DNA of 64,000 nt from Auritidibacter sp. Marseille-P8566. Its GTDB lineage: Bacteria > Actinomycetota > Actinomycetes > Actinomycetales > Microbacteriaceae. Position numbers and translations under genes: made by a program. How positions within the stretch are numbered: the stretch's first letter is position 1; each line of letters opens with the position of its first letter. The stretch lies in NCBI GenBank assembly GCA_945860535.1, contig CAMAQN010000003.1:1-64000 (forward strand), given 5' to 3'. The notes below the pieces were generated by a model. The model had not been told where the DNA came from. It searched no databases and was given only the letters and a program-made list of their open reading frames with translations. Of this stretch, positions 35,301 through 41,808 are shown piece after piece.

Positions 35301-36519
35301 ATGGGGATGAAGGAGTGAGGCTGCAGTTGAGGAGCGCGCCACCACTTGTAGCTGAGGTGGTTCCGTAACAGTATTTCACGGTTGTAGAAATACCTATGGG
35401 GTTCACTCTGATTGGAAAGCCAACGGTAGAAAGTATCGCTGAGGTTGAAGAAACACTGTCTGCCGTTGTGCCAGTGATCACTGCCGAATATGGTGAAGGA
35501 GCGTTCGGACAGCTAGCGCCGTCAGTTCCAGGGACTATCGCAAGATTTGTTCCTGTAATGTTCGACGATCCCGTTCCGATTGGTTTGAGTTGGGGCGAAG
35601 GTTGGGATAGTTGGTCTGCAGCAATCATCCACATTTGAGTCTTGCTGTTGTTGTAAAAGAAGATGTTCCCCGTTGAATCTGCAAACGAGGCACCATAGCC
35701 ATCGCCCGCATAATTCGGCTTCGTTGGATCGTATTGATTTGCAAGCCCATCAGGCAGTCGGATGTCTTGAACCGGTGAGCCCGCGGGTATCACTGTTGTA
35801 AGGTTCTTCACGGTGCTGACAAGGGTGTCAAGATTTACTACCATCAGCTGTTTTGCGTGCGCTACATACATGGTGTCCCCGACGATTGTCACATCGCCTG
35901 TTTGTGGGAGTAGATCGCCAGTTATGGCAAGGCGCTGAGCCGTTTGAGTGCCAAGGTTCGTTACATCAACCGTGGCATAGTTGTTAAAGGCGCCAATGAT
36001 TAACTTGTTTTCTTTGTTCCAATAATCTCCCTTGTTTTCGCCCAACGGAGCACCGGTAACAGGGTCGTTGTGTATGTACGTGCCTAGGTCTTTAAAGTTG
36101 CCTGTTGCGTCTAGACGCACAATTTTCTTAGCGTTAAGGACCTTGTTGTCATTAATGCCATATATGAAGTTATCTGCAGTTCTATATCCAAAAGCATTGG
36201 GGTAGTACTTTGTGAAATCTAGAGTTTTCGTCCCCGCAGTAAAAGTATTTGAAAAGGGGTCATAGGTAAATAGCCTCAGATCCTGTGTGCCATTGCTCGT
36301 TGGATATATTGCAGACGGCCTGCCTGTCTGATAGAACTTGGCCTCGCAGTTGAAGGGCACGTCCACATAGGAAGATGATGACGTGCTGGGCGTGAGCGCA
36401 TGGGCAGGGGTTGGTGCAATCAAAAACGCGGCGGCCACTAACGCGGACGCTATTACCGCAACTGGTTTCCTAAACCCACGTTGCCCTAGGAAGCGCTTGA
36501 AATCTGCTGATAAGCGCAT
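29320..36519 (-). CDS. Giant secreted multidomain surface protein (2399 residues)
   Basis: Signal peptide (cleavage near PAHA at 41), then a beta-propeller-like domain (about 42-345). Next come repeats of about 90 residues with an FCYG...CT Cys pair (about 365-950), interrupted by a putative-Ig (He_PIG) domain near 663-750. An IPT/TIG domain lies near 960-1050 and two fibronectin-III domains near 1056-1240. The remainder alternates Ig-like, FN3 and He_PIG modules up to an InlB-type repeat (about 2216-2293, ending VTLYAQW) and a 100-residue C-terminal domain with weak OmpA-like character. There is no LPXTG or C-terminal TM, so it is released or non-covalently bound. Probably adhesion or glycan binding. 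Start at ATG 36519 behind AGAGGA. Confidence 0.88.
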   Translation of the reverse strand: MRLSADFKRFLGQRGFRKPVAVIASALVAAAFLIAPTPAHALTPSTSSSSYVDVPFNCEAKFYQTGRPSAIYPTSNGTQDLRLFTYDPFSNTFTAGTKTLDFTKYYPNAFGYRTADNFIYGINDNKVLNAKKIVRLDATGNFKDLGTYIHNDPVTGAPLGENKGDYWNKENKLIIGAFNNYATVDVTNLGTQTAQRLAITGDLLPQTGDVTIVGDTMYVAHAKQLMVVNLDTLVSTVKNLTTVIPAGSPVQDIRLPDGLANQYDPTKPNYAGDGYGASFADSTGNIFFYNNSKTQMWMIAADQLSQPSPQLKPIGTGSSNITGTNLAIVPGTDGASCPNAPSPYSAVITGTTADSVSSTSAILSTVGFPIRVNPIGISTTVKYCYGTTSATSGGALLNCSLTPSSPSNASVATPLTGSTAVALNPLSITGLTPGTTYFWQVITTSEWATTYGSVNSFVTGSPPGAATSPATGVSLTSASLNGFVDPRNSTATPSFCYGTSPSLANCTAVSASPSSVIASGNTAIAATVQGLASGTTYYFKAVASSAGGLTTGDILSFTTLAPPDVSRSLESNVTALAAQINGSVNPRGGVTAVSFCLGTSSNLSGCTVYNANESPLIASNLAASVSANIGSLQAGTTYYYNITATNANGATSTSIFSFTTQVLPLTVTTQNGGLPPGTLAQAYSTSLVAAGGSQPYSWQVTAGSLPPGINLNPAAGVLSGTPTNAGNYTFTIKVSDTNDFTLKEFTMAVEGPPTATTNPVSSISGTTATLNGLVNPQNLLTAVSFCYGTNANFSNCTQVVSPQSPLAAGTSNASVSASIQGLTPGTTYYVRVDASNNAGSTLGNALSFTTPAPPSVTTRAASNLSQTGTAGTLNALVNPAASQTTVSFCYSKSPTLVGCTSVPGTPSSLTSSTQPSAVSADISGLSTNTVYYFVAVATNSVGTTYGSTEYFTTPTGTVAAPVITGISPGSIGDISGASVTITGTGFSTVGAGAQVTIGGISATVTSRSATQLVVTSPPGTVGATNVVVNNVDGQSTSTNTRLSFISSAPTNVSGTVANAQSQVTWTATSFTGPAVSNYLVQYSSNGGTSWTNASRSASISTSALVTGLINGSGYIFRVAAINSVGAGTFSSNSPEVIPQTLPGQPTELSGTAGNGQATLNWIAPTDNGGRNIITYKVEYSSNGGANWTEYPHPDSSPSSLVVSGLNNGTSYIFRVAAVNSVGTGTYSPNSATVNLVAPLALSFGSSPVGVVLGEAAGTHSVTAATSPLNTGQTVFASATPLVCSVNASSGALTILSIGTCTITANNAGTANYSAAPTQTQNIPVSSGSLAGLNLADLEFLTSASILGATSYILNASSADTQLTLTIPSGALPSGTLVKIYLNKNLSTAGQFITSSNYLLNFVVGWMNTNDGSLPLASTPLVITAVNTSIKKGMVGYGILNGVPTPLGTATSDGSITMYMTEDPLLVVAPTKPGSPTGVQATSGRNQSSVVSWTVPNNDGGDPITSYRVTASQGGGTCTVNGATASSCTMSNLQNGTSYTFTVEAINQVGASDRSSSSNTATPAGAPTFSAPSTGLSGIYSNAFSLQLSATGASNGSGNVAISSYALTAGTLPAGLNLNSNTGLISGSPATTGSFAVTVTATDANSQSTAASFTIQISRSTQTIGFTITPTSAASSGSGYSAAITPTLTNPGSGTGAVTYAVSGGGTANGCAISSATTIGTLSASSSGTCEITATKAMDGNYEQATAAQSFTFFFASATTLVITSTTGVFGTDLTLTSSGGSAGGSTTYSTSTSGCSITGDVLQTTLATTCVVTATKTADAFTAQSVSLATNIVISGQPLTAPTVTSVTSSSTTRLTVTFTISPNATGATAYLYSSASGGSAIRTLTNQSSGFSFTGLNPSTTYYVTLIALGSGNYSNSLESARTSGTTLAIAVAPSVSVTPSSTSINLGQPVTLTATASSSDSGSLAYQWRFGGSAISGATSAQYIFTPTLVNQSGTYSVTVTNSINGTSNTATASASVTVIGPIAITTPSAGLTGTANAAFSLSLLASGGQNPLTFTLSSGTLPTGLSLNTSTGRISGTPTTPGSSAITVTATDANSQTASTSFTIQIGPATQLSDLAIVPAFSTPIRSASGFSVTVTNYDPAYVLTASVSTGSISNSIPYGSNWTLTVTGLSPGQSATITVEASRIGFISQNSALTSSALDSSIQPPVVGDPSSGGSQVTYRSVTFSSNGGSGKMIAVSNHKPSALPAQSFVKLGFAFIGWNTKANGTGIAYADKAIYTFASDVTLYAQWALVKPVVEPKLLISAFIGDKFALTPNMQATIAAWVKKLPKGSAITCRGSTSGKNVTSFDKRLASARAKIVCVEAVRKRSDLTYSIQLNPSSSTKASARHVWVILNSR

Positions 36520-36633
36520 AACCTGCCATTCCTCTAAGTTGAACTCCTGCGGGCCCGTCGTATTTAAACATAACATTTCAAATTTGGAAAAGCATTCGCA
36601 ATTAGGGAATTCGTGACTAAACAGGCAAGTCGA

Positions 36634-36639
36634 TAGAAT
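36634..36639 (+). promoter_or_regulatory. -10 element of the TetR gene, implying a leaderless transcript
   Basis: TAGAAT ends 6 nt before the ATG at 36646 and no Shine-Dalgarno sequence is present, so transcription would begin at or next to the start codon. The -35 is weak (TTCGTG region). The 126-bp divergent spacer to the giant surface-protein gene holds no other clear element. Confidence 0.45.
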
Positions 36640-36645
36640 TTTGTT

Positions 36646-37278
36646 ATGGCGCTACTTCAGGACCCATCAGCCCCGGCTTCAGTGGGATATGCAGCTCACA
36701 ATGAGCGCAGCAAAGCAGCGTTTCTTCGAAACGGCCAGTACATCCTGGAAACCTTTGGCCTCAATGCCACAACTCAGCAGATTAAGTCGGTGACTGGGGT
36801 ATCGCCCAGCACCCTTTACCGCTACTTCCGCAACCGTGAAGCATTTTTGGCTGAGTCTTTTGAAAGCATTTGGAAACCATTTATTCAAAACTCGCTTGAC
36901 CAAGCATCCGGATTTGGTGACTCACTGATAGCTATGGTCTACCCCCTCAGAATGGTGCTAACTGTCAACCAGACAAATCCAAAGCTTGCGGCGATAATCG
37001 GGCACAAAGACTTTACTGCTGAGGAAATTTACCTGGAGGTTAGGCGGGATTGGGTCACCCACTTCCAGTCTCTTGTTGAGACCGGTGAGCTTTCGAATGA
37101 CCGCGCCGAAGCGAGAATGCTCGTTTTCACCGGATCCATGATTTTTCTCGTTAGAAACGCAGTTCGGGGATTGAATTCAGAACAAGCAAACGAAGGACTC
37201 GAACTAGCGCTTTCCGCTCTTGGTCTAAGTGACGCTCAGATTGAGAAGGTTATGAACGTACCTCTACAGCTCACTTGA
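36646..37278 (+). CDS. TetR-family transcriptional regulator
   Basis: A 210-residue regulator. The N-terminal TetR DNA-binding domain includes TQQIKSVTGVSPSTLYRYFRN near residues 43-63; a helical ligand-binding domain follows. It is divergent from the giant surface-protein gene, so control of that gene and of itself is the simplest hypothesis. The ligand is unknown. The start ATG lacks a ribosome-binding site (see the -10 element). Confidence 0.9.
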   Translation: MALLQDPSAPASVGYAAHNERSKAAFLRNGQYILETFGLNATTQQIKSVTGVSPSTLYRYFRNREAFLAESFESIWKPFIQNSLDQASGFGDSLIAMVYPLRMVLTVNQTNPKLAAIIGHKDFTAEEIYLEVRRDWVTHFQSLVETGELSNDRAEARMLVFTGSMIFLVRNAVRGLNSEQANEGLELALSALGLSDAQIEKVMNVPLQLT

Positions 37279-37324
37279 TTTGACCATTTTCGCGAAACTA
37301 GCCTCGAACAGCTGGAGTGTATAT

Positions 37325-37394
37325 CCCGAGAAGTTGTGAAGGCTTTGCGGGTTTAGTTCACTTGAATGGCCTCGAACCTCCTACCTTCTGATCC
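37325..37394 (+). repeat. Degenerate copy of tRNA-Arg 3' half plus terminator (putative attachment-site relic)
   Basis: 70 bp aligning without gaps to 38331-38400 with about nine mismatches: an identical first 21 bp (CCCGAGAAGTTGTGAAGGCTT), then the T arm and variable region of the tRNA. Similarity stops abruptly after CTTCTGATCC, inside the anticodon loop. It lies 1006 bp from the intact copy in the same orientation. The rest of the 289-bp gap 37279-37567 shows nothing recognisable. Confidence 0.7.
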
Positions 37395-37567
37395 TTGTTT
37401 TTGGAGGCACATGGACCGAGGTGCCATGCAGGCGGGTCGCAGACTCGCGCTACTAATTTCTACGCCAAATCCCCTAATCAATTACTTGAACAATCTGCAA
37501 ACTCCTGATGCTGGGAGAACAATCGCTCAACGCGCTGCTAGTGTTTTTCACAAATTTAGGAGATGTT

Positions 37568-38248
37568 ATGGCCAAGAGATTTCCCGACATTGATCATTCT
37601 CGAATTGACGCCCTGGGTGACGGGATTTATGCCATCGCCCTAACGCTATTAGGTCTAGACCTGGTCGGCGCTGTCATGAAGATCTCGGAAGAGCCTGATT
37701 TGAATAGTGCCCTGTTGCACGAATGGCCAATTTTCTTCTCCTTCCTAATGGGCTTCTTTGTGCTCTACGCGGTTTGGTATCAGTACCACGTCTACTCACA
37801 ATTCGCTGGGAAACCACATGCACTTATGGTTTGGCACCATGGACTTGGATTTATGGTTGCGGCACTTGTTCCAGCAGGAGCTGCACTATTGGGCGAAAAC
37901 ATAAATACCCCCAACATGGCATGGGCCGTTTTTTACTTTGGCATTCTTATCTTCATTGAAGGACCGCTGCAACTGATCTTCTTGTTCGCCATGAAAAAAC
38001 GACCACTCACGGTGACAAGTGACTCACCATTTACCGGTGAGGAATTAAACAAAATGGCTTCGGCCTACAGTGTGATACTGACCGTCTTTGGAGTTCTCGC
38101 TTTGACCACAGCGCTCTTCGCGCCATGGGTTGCGCTTGCGCTTTATGGACTGTATCTATTTACGAAGGTGAACCCGGTGGGGTCTCTCAACTCAGCTTTG
38201 GTTTGGCTTCGCCCACTTCTAAAGCTCCCCGCTGTAGAGAAGAGTTGA
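37568..38248 (+). CDS. TMEM175/DUF1211-family membrane protein (putative potassium channel)
   Basis: A 226-residue protein with about six TM segments. It opens with the family signature region RIDALGDGIYAIALTLLGLDL, equivalent to the FSDGxFAIAxTLL motif that lines the pore of bacterial TMEM175 channels, although the usual FS is LG here. The start is ATG 37568 behind AGGAGATGTT. It is the only gene between the two tRNA-Arg repeat copies, so it may be the last cargo of an integrated element. Confidence 0.83.
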   Translation: MAKRFPDIDHSRIDALGDGIYAIALTLLGLDLVGAVMKISEEPDLNSALLHEWPIFFSFLMGFFVLYAVWYQYHVYSQFAGKPHALMVWHHGLGFMVAALVPAGAALLGENINTPNMAWAVFYFGILIFIEGPLQLIFLFAMKKRPLTVTSDSPFTGEELNKMASAYSVILTVFGVLALTTALFAPWVALALYGLYLFTKVNPVGSLNSALVWLRPLLKLPAVEKS

Positions 38249-38321
38249 TTACCCGAATAAGGCTTTCCTCCCAATAGAGGCGTAATCCCGAAAAACTCTT
38301 GTTTGAGGCCGGGTCGCAAAA

Positions 38322-38360
38322 AGTAAAAAACCCGAGAAGTTGTGAAGGCTTCTCGGGTTT
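38322..38360 (-). terminator. Rho-independent terminator of tRNA-Arg
   Basis: Perfect 12-bp stem AAACCCGAGAAG/CTTCTCGGGTTT (38328-38339 with 38349-38360) around a 9-nt loop. On the minus strand it is followed by a T-rich tract (TTTTTTACTTTTT). It starts 3 bp past the tRNA 3' end. Confidence 0.9.
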
Positions 38361-38400
38361 AGTGCGCTTGGAGGGACTCGAACCCCCAACCTTCTGATCC
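38331..38400 (+). repeat. Intact copy of the 70-bp tRNA-Arg/terminator repeat
   Basis: Covers the terminator stem-loop and the 3' 38 nt of tRNA-Arg up to the anticodon loop. It matches 37325-37394 at about 87% and in direct orientation. The boundary in the anticodon loop is where tyrosine integrases commonly cross over. Confidence 0.7.
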
Positions 38401-38435
38401 GTAGTCAGATGCTCTATCCGTTGAGCTACAAACGC
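38363..38435 (-). tRNA. tRNA-Arg (anticodon ACG)
   Basis: A 73-nt cloverleaf on the minus strand. The acceptor GCGTTTG pairs with CAAGCGC (one G-U), the anticodon loop is CTACGGA (A34 expected to be inosine) and the T arm contains GGGGGTTCGAGTCCC. Discriminator is A and CCA is not encoded. A strong terminator follows. Its 3' half is duplicated 1006 bp away. Confidence 0.96.
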
Positions 38436-38493
38436 GTGGTGGAAAAATAAAGATTTGCGTTGTCTAGTGGCTTTGAGTCTAGCCGACCGTTAG

Positions 38494-40317
38494 TCAGCCC
38501 TCAACTGTCGATTTTGGGACGGCTGCAAACAAGTGACCCTCGGCAACATCGGTGGAAATCGTAATTCCTGCTGCGATTTCGCTCTCGTCATAGTCGCGAC
38601 GTTCACCGGTGAACTCGTTGGTGATTACCATGGCGCCTTTATATGCGGGATGCCAACGAATCTCACGCTGCTCAAGAGCGTTGGTGACAACGCACGCCAT
38701 CAACTCTTTACCCGATTCGTGAAGAAACGAAATTGGCAAGACCTCTTGGTCTGCTCTCCATCTCGAATCTGCCTGCCAGCCGCTAAGGCTAGCCCAGCGA
38801 ACCGAACCAGTTGGAAACATTGGTCGCCAGGCTCTATAAACATTCATGACCCGCTTGGCTAGTGCAAGCTTTTCGGCAGACCAGTTTGGAATGTCCCCCA
38901 TCAGAATCCAAGGGCCGCCAACGGCATAGATTGCGAGTTGCGATTTCAGCGTGAGCGAGTTTTGGTCAGACATGTAGCTCGAGCACCAATGCGCTGGCAG
39001 GTATTTGCCGAGGCCGACTTTGGCAACCGCGTTGTGTCGCACGTCGCAAAAGTCGTCGCCGATTGTTGTGTCGTGGTGCCCAACCATTTGCAGATCTAGT
39101 GGTCGACCGCCGTTCCAACAGTTTTCTAGCCAAACATTCTCAAACCTGGAGCGAAACTCAGACAGCAGGCGATACCAGCCACGCACTGCCCAGTCTTCAC
39201 CGAGCCCCTGTGGGTGATCGTGTATCGCACTGTCGCAACGACTTATGGTCTCAAAATCATGCAGCAACCAGGTGAGCCCGTTGTTCGCGAGATTAGCGAG
39301 TTGCCCCGATAGGTAATCGATTACCGGGCCGTGACCCATGCACAGCGAACTGGTTCGGTGTGAAACAACTTGCGTCTTACCCCGCCAGGTTGCTAGCCAG
39401 TCAGGATGTCCGAGGGCAACGCTCGAAGCCGGGTCGGTATTGCCGAGAGAGGCCCATAGCCCAAGCCGCGTGCCGCTGCGCGAAGTAATCTCTGCAAGAC
39501 CAGGCATGCCGTCTTCAAAGTGCGGGCCTGGTTGCCACTCACCCACGATATTCTCCCAGCCCTTATCGATTGTGAGAACCTCAAGTTCGAGTTCCTTAGC
39601 GGTTTTTGCAACCGAAGCTACTAATGCTTGATTGACGTTTGTGCCGAAGCCCCAGGTGTCAACAATTAGCGGCGCAGAATAATCTCTCGCCCGAGCTGGA
39701 ATTGCTTGCAAAATCATGGACCGAAGTTCGGCGTGAGCTACCTCGATATCACCGAGGCCAGTCTTGATTTGAATCTGGGGCAAATCGATCAGCTCACTGC
39801 ACGCTGCAATCGGGTAAATCTGTTTTGGCAAGATCAGCAAAATATTCAGCTGCTGATTTTCAAGACTGAAGTGCACCAGTTGGGTATTGCTCTTCTCTAA
39901 GGCGAGCGCAACGAAGCGGTCTTCGCCGTCGAGCCCTTTACCTGCCAAAACAATCCATCCGGCCGCGTCTTGATATTTATCATTCGCGGTTGCCGGCTGT
40001 CCGTGCACCAGATACAGCACGCCGTCATAGTCCTCGCGCTCTGGAAAACCAACATCCATTTCTGCATCGACGTTGAAGGCTGCAGCGTCGGCGGTGGCGT
40101 AGGGCCCGCAAACAGCTATAAGTTCGTGTTTTTCTTCGAGCTTGAAGTCGACGATTTCGAACGCGCGCTCTTTGGCATCCCAACTGAAGGTTCTCAGCAA
40201 CCTTACGGTGCAGCTGGCCCAGCCGGTTTGGCTGAAGGACTGGGCAATCACACCCAATTCTTTGCCGTCAACTTTGGCGACTTCAAACTGCCCAGAATGC
40301 ACCTTCTGCATCGACAT
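38494..40317 (-). CDS. Divergent GH36-like (clan GH-D) glycoside hydrolase, alpha-galactosidase type
   Basis: A 607-residue protein: N-terminal beta-sandwich (about 1-210), TIM barrel with TIDKGWE near 250, putative nucleophile Asp in WLLHDFE near 350, and ENCWNGGRPLD followed by DTTIGDD (acid/base region) near 400. The usual Lys of the WxKxDFN nucleophile motif is replaced (LLHD), so substrate specificity may differ from ordinary alpha-galactosidases. No signal peptide. ATG codons at 40317 and 40311 both follow AGGAG; the second is better spaced. A GTATGAC site lies about 33 bp upstream. Confidence 0.82.
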   Translation of the reverse strand: MSMQKVHSGQFEVAKVDGKELGVIAQSFSQTGWASCTVRLLRTFSWDAKERAFEIVDFKLEEKHELIAVCGPYATADAAAFNVDAEMDVGFPEREDYDGVLYLVHGQPATANDKYQDAAGWIVLAGKGLDGEDRFVALALEKSNTQLVHFSLENQQLNILLILPKQIYPIAACSELIDLPQIQIKTGLGDIEVAHAELRSMILQAIPARARDYSAPLIVDTWGFGTNVNQALVASVAKTAKELELEVLTIDKGWENIVGEWQPGPHFEDGMPGLAEITSRSGTRLGLWASLGNTDPASSVALGHPDWLATWRGKTQVVSHRTSSLCMGHGPVIDYLSGQLANLANNGLTWLLHDFETISRCDSAIHDHPQGLGEDWAVRGWYRLLSEFRSRFENVWLENCWNGGRPLDLQMVGHHDTTIGDDFCDVRHNAVAKVGLGKYLPAHWCSSYMSDQNSLTLKSQLAIYAVGGPWILMGDIPNWSAEKLALAKRVMNVYRAWRPMFPTGSVRWASLSGWQADSRWRADQEVLPISFLHESGKELMACVVTNALEQREIRWHPAYKGAMVITNEFTGERRDYDESEIAAGITISTDVAEGHLFAAVPKSTVEG

Positions 40318-40349
40318 CGACTCCTAAGTTTTCGGCAGAATTTTCATTA

Positions 40350-40356
40350 GTCATAC
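40350..40356 (-). promoter_or_regulatory. GTATGAY motif, site 1 (divergent GH36-like / debranching genes)
   Basis: GTATGAC on the minus strand, in context AAGGTATGACTAATG, 33 bp from the GH36-like start. It is one of five copies in this locus and fits the GT-N3-AC core seen in FadR-type GntR operators. It is also compatible with a -10 box (TATGAC). Confidence 0.5.
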
Positions 40357-40400
40357 CTTATGCAGTAATTTGAACTTCAAGGCACAAGAGGTTAGGCGGC

Positions 40401-41798
40401 ATGGGCATGATTCCTAGGGCCGACCTGCTCGCCGGCGATGAGATTCTCGCGGCTGAAGAAATTCTAAACACTGATGACCGCATATACGACCCGAGCTCTC
40501 GCCCAACCATTGAGGCCGCACTGGCGCTATCGAGCGGAGAGGTCGCCGGCTGGATTGTGCCTTTTGCCTCAGGCACTTTCGAGCATCACGCCGATGTCCC
40601 TGACCAGGGCCTGTTTCGCTGTCTGTTCGGCAGAGACTCGCTCATCATCGCTTCGCTCTTGAGGCAGCAAAATGCGCAGCTACAGCTCAATACCGTTTGT
40701 GCGCTTGCGGCCTATCAGGGCAAGACAGCTGACCCGGTGAGCGAAGAGGAGCCCGGTCGCATACCCCACGAAGTCAGGGAGGCTGGGGATCCGCAGGCAG
40801 CAAGAATTGCTGCTGAGAGTGGTTGGAAGTTTCCCTACTACGGATCGGTAGATGCAACCCTGCTCTGGATTATCGCGCTTGACGAGGTAGCACAACGTGA
40901 TCCTTCGATTCTCGAGAGACAAATTGCCGACCAATCACTTGCTCAGCGGGCCGAGTTTGCGGCGACTTGGGTGCTAAATCGGCTGCAATCGGGTGACGGT
41001 TATGTTCGTAGCACTCGCGCTAGTTCGAGGGGAATCTTGAATCAGGTATGGAAAGACTCGGGAGACTCTTATCTAACCAGCGATGGAAAAGTTGCAGCTG
41101 AATCGGGAACCGTCTCGGTTGAAACAGTTAGTCAAACTTTTGACGCTCTGCTGGCCGCTTCACGTTTGTCAAAGATGTCGACTCACAGCTGGGCCCACAC
41201 CCCCAACGACTTGATTGCCGAGGCCCAGAGAGTTCGTTCGCGCTTGGTTGACTCCTGGTGGCTTTCAGACCGATTCGCCCTGGGGCTCGGAGTGATTGAA
41301 CAAAAACACACGCTGCTCGATGCCATTGCGAGCAACCAATGGCGACTGCTCGATTCTGAAATTCTTGCCAAACAAGAACACGCGAGTTTTGTGAAGCAAC
41401 TTGTTGAGTCGGTCACCGACGAAGAGATTCTCGGCCCATACGGCATTCGCACGCTGGGTAGGTCGAACCCGAGATATCGCCCGGGGGGCTATCACACGGG
41501 CAGCAGTTGGCCCATGGATGCCGCCCTGATAACGAGGGGCCTAATCAGACATGGTGCTAACGCCGAAGCTCGATTGGTGGCAAACCGATCGATCCGAGCA
41601 ATCGAGGGCGTGGGCGCTTACCCCGAGCTGTTTCGCTCAGACGACAGCGAAAAGTGCGGGGTCAGCCGCTTCATCATTGACGTGCGAGATGGCCAATTAG
41701 GCACCTCGAATCGAATTTGCCAACCCCCGCAGCTGCTTCAGGGGTGGAGCATCGCCGCCTTCAGCTGGTTCAAGCAGCAGCCATTTGGCGGTAACTGA
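40401..41798 (+). CDS. (alpha/alpha)6-barrel glycosidase, amylo-alpha-1,6-glucosidase (debranching)-like
   Basis: A 465-residue cytoplasmic protein with FGRDSLIIASLL near residue 78, the signature of amylo-1,6-glucosidase-type (alpha/alpha)6 barrels. The second region is GPYGIRTLG ... YRPGGYHTGSSWPMDAAL near 350-375, typical of the catalytic face in GH63/GH133-like enzymes. The N-terminal glycogen-debranching domain is missing, so substrate is open. It is divergent from the GH36-like gene. ATG behind TTAGGCGGC. Confidence 0.75.
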   Translation: MGMIPRADLLAGDEILAAEEILNTDDRIYDPSSRPTIEAALALSSGEVAGWIVPFASGTFEHHADVPDQGLFRCLFGRDSLIIASLLRQQNAQLQLNTVCALAAYQGKTADPVSEEEPGRIPHEVREAGDPQAARIAAESGWKFPYYGSVDATLLWIIALDEVAQRDPSILERQIADQSLAQRAEFAATWVLNRLQSGDGYVRSTRASSRGILNQVWKDSGDSYLTSDGKVAAESGTVSVETVSQTFDALLAASRLSKMSTHSWAHTPNDLIAEAQRVRSRLVDSWWLSDRFALGLGVIEQKHTLLDAIASNQWRLLDSEILAKQEHASFVKQLVESVTDEEILGPYGIRTLGRSNPRYRPGGYHTGSSWPMDAALITRGLIRHGANAEARLVANRSIRAIEGVGAYPELFRSDDSEKCGVSRFIIDVRDGQLGTSNRICQPPQLLQGWSIAAFSWFKQQPFGGN

Positions 41799-41808
41799 GC
41801 CGGTGGCT

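Noticed and set aside
29320-36519. Many plus-strand open frames of 70-130 codons inside the giant gene (for example 30203-30529, 30941-31279, 33347-33727)
   Set aside because: They are rich in Val/Pro/Glu from antisense reading of Ser/Thr/Gly-rich repeats, have no ribosome-binding sites and no family resemblance.
37366-37593. Open frame of 75 codons starting in the tRNA-like relic
   Set aside because: It runs through the degenerate tRNA copy and out of frame into the TMEM175-like gene; no ribosome-binding site and no protein-like composition.
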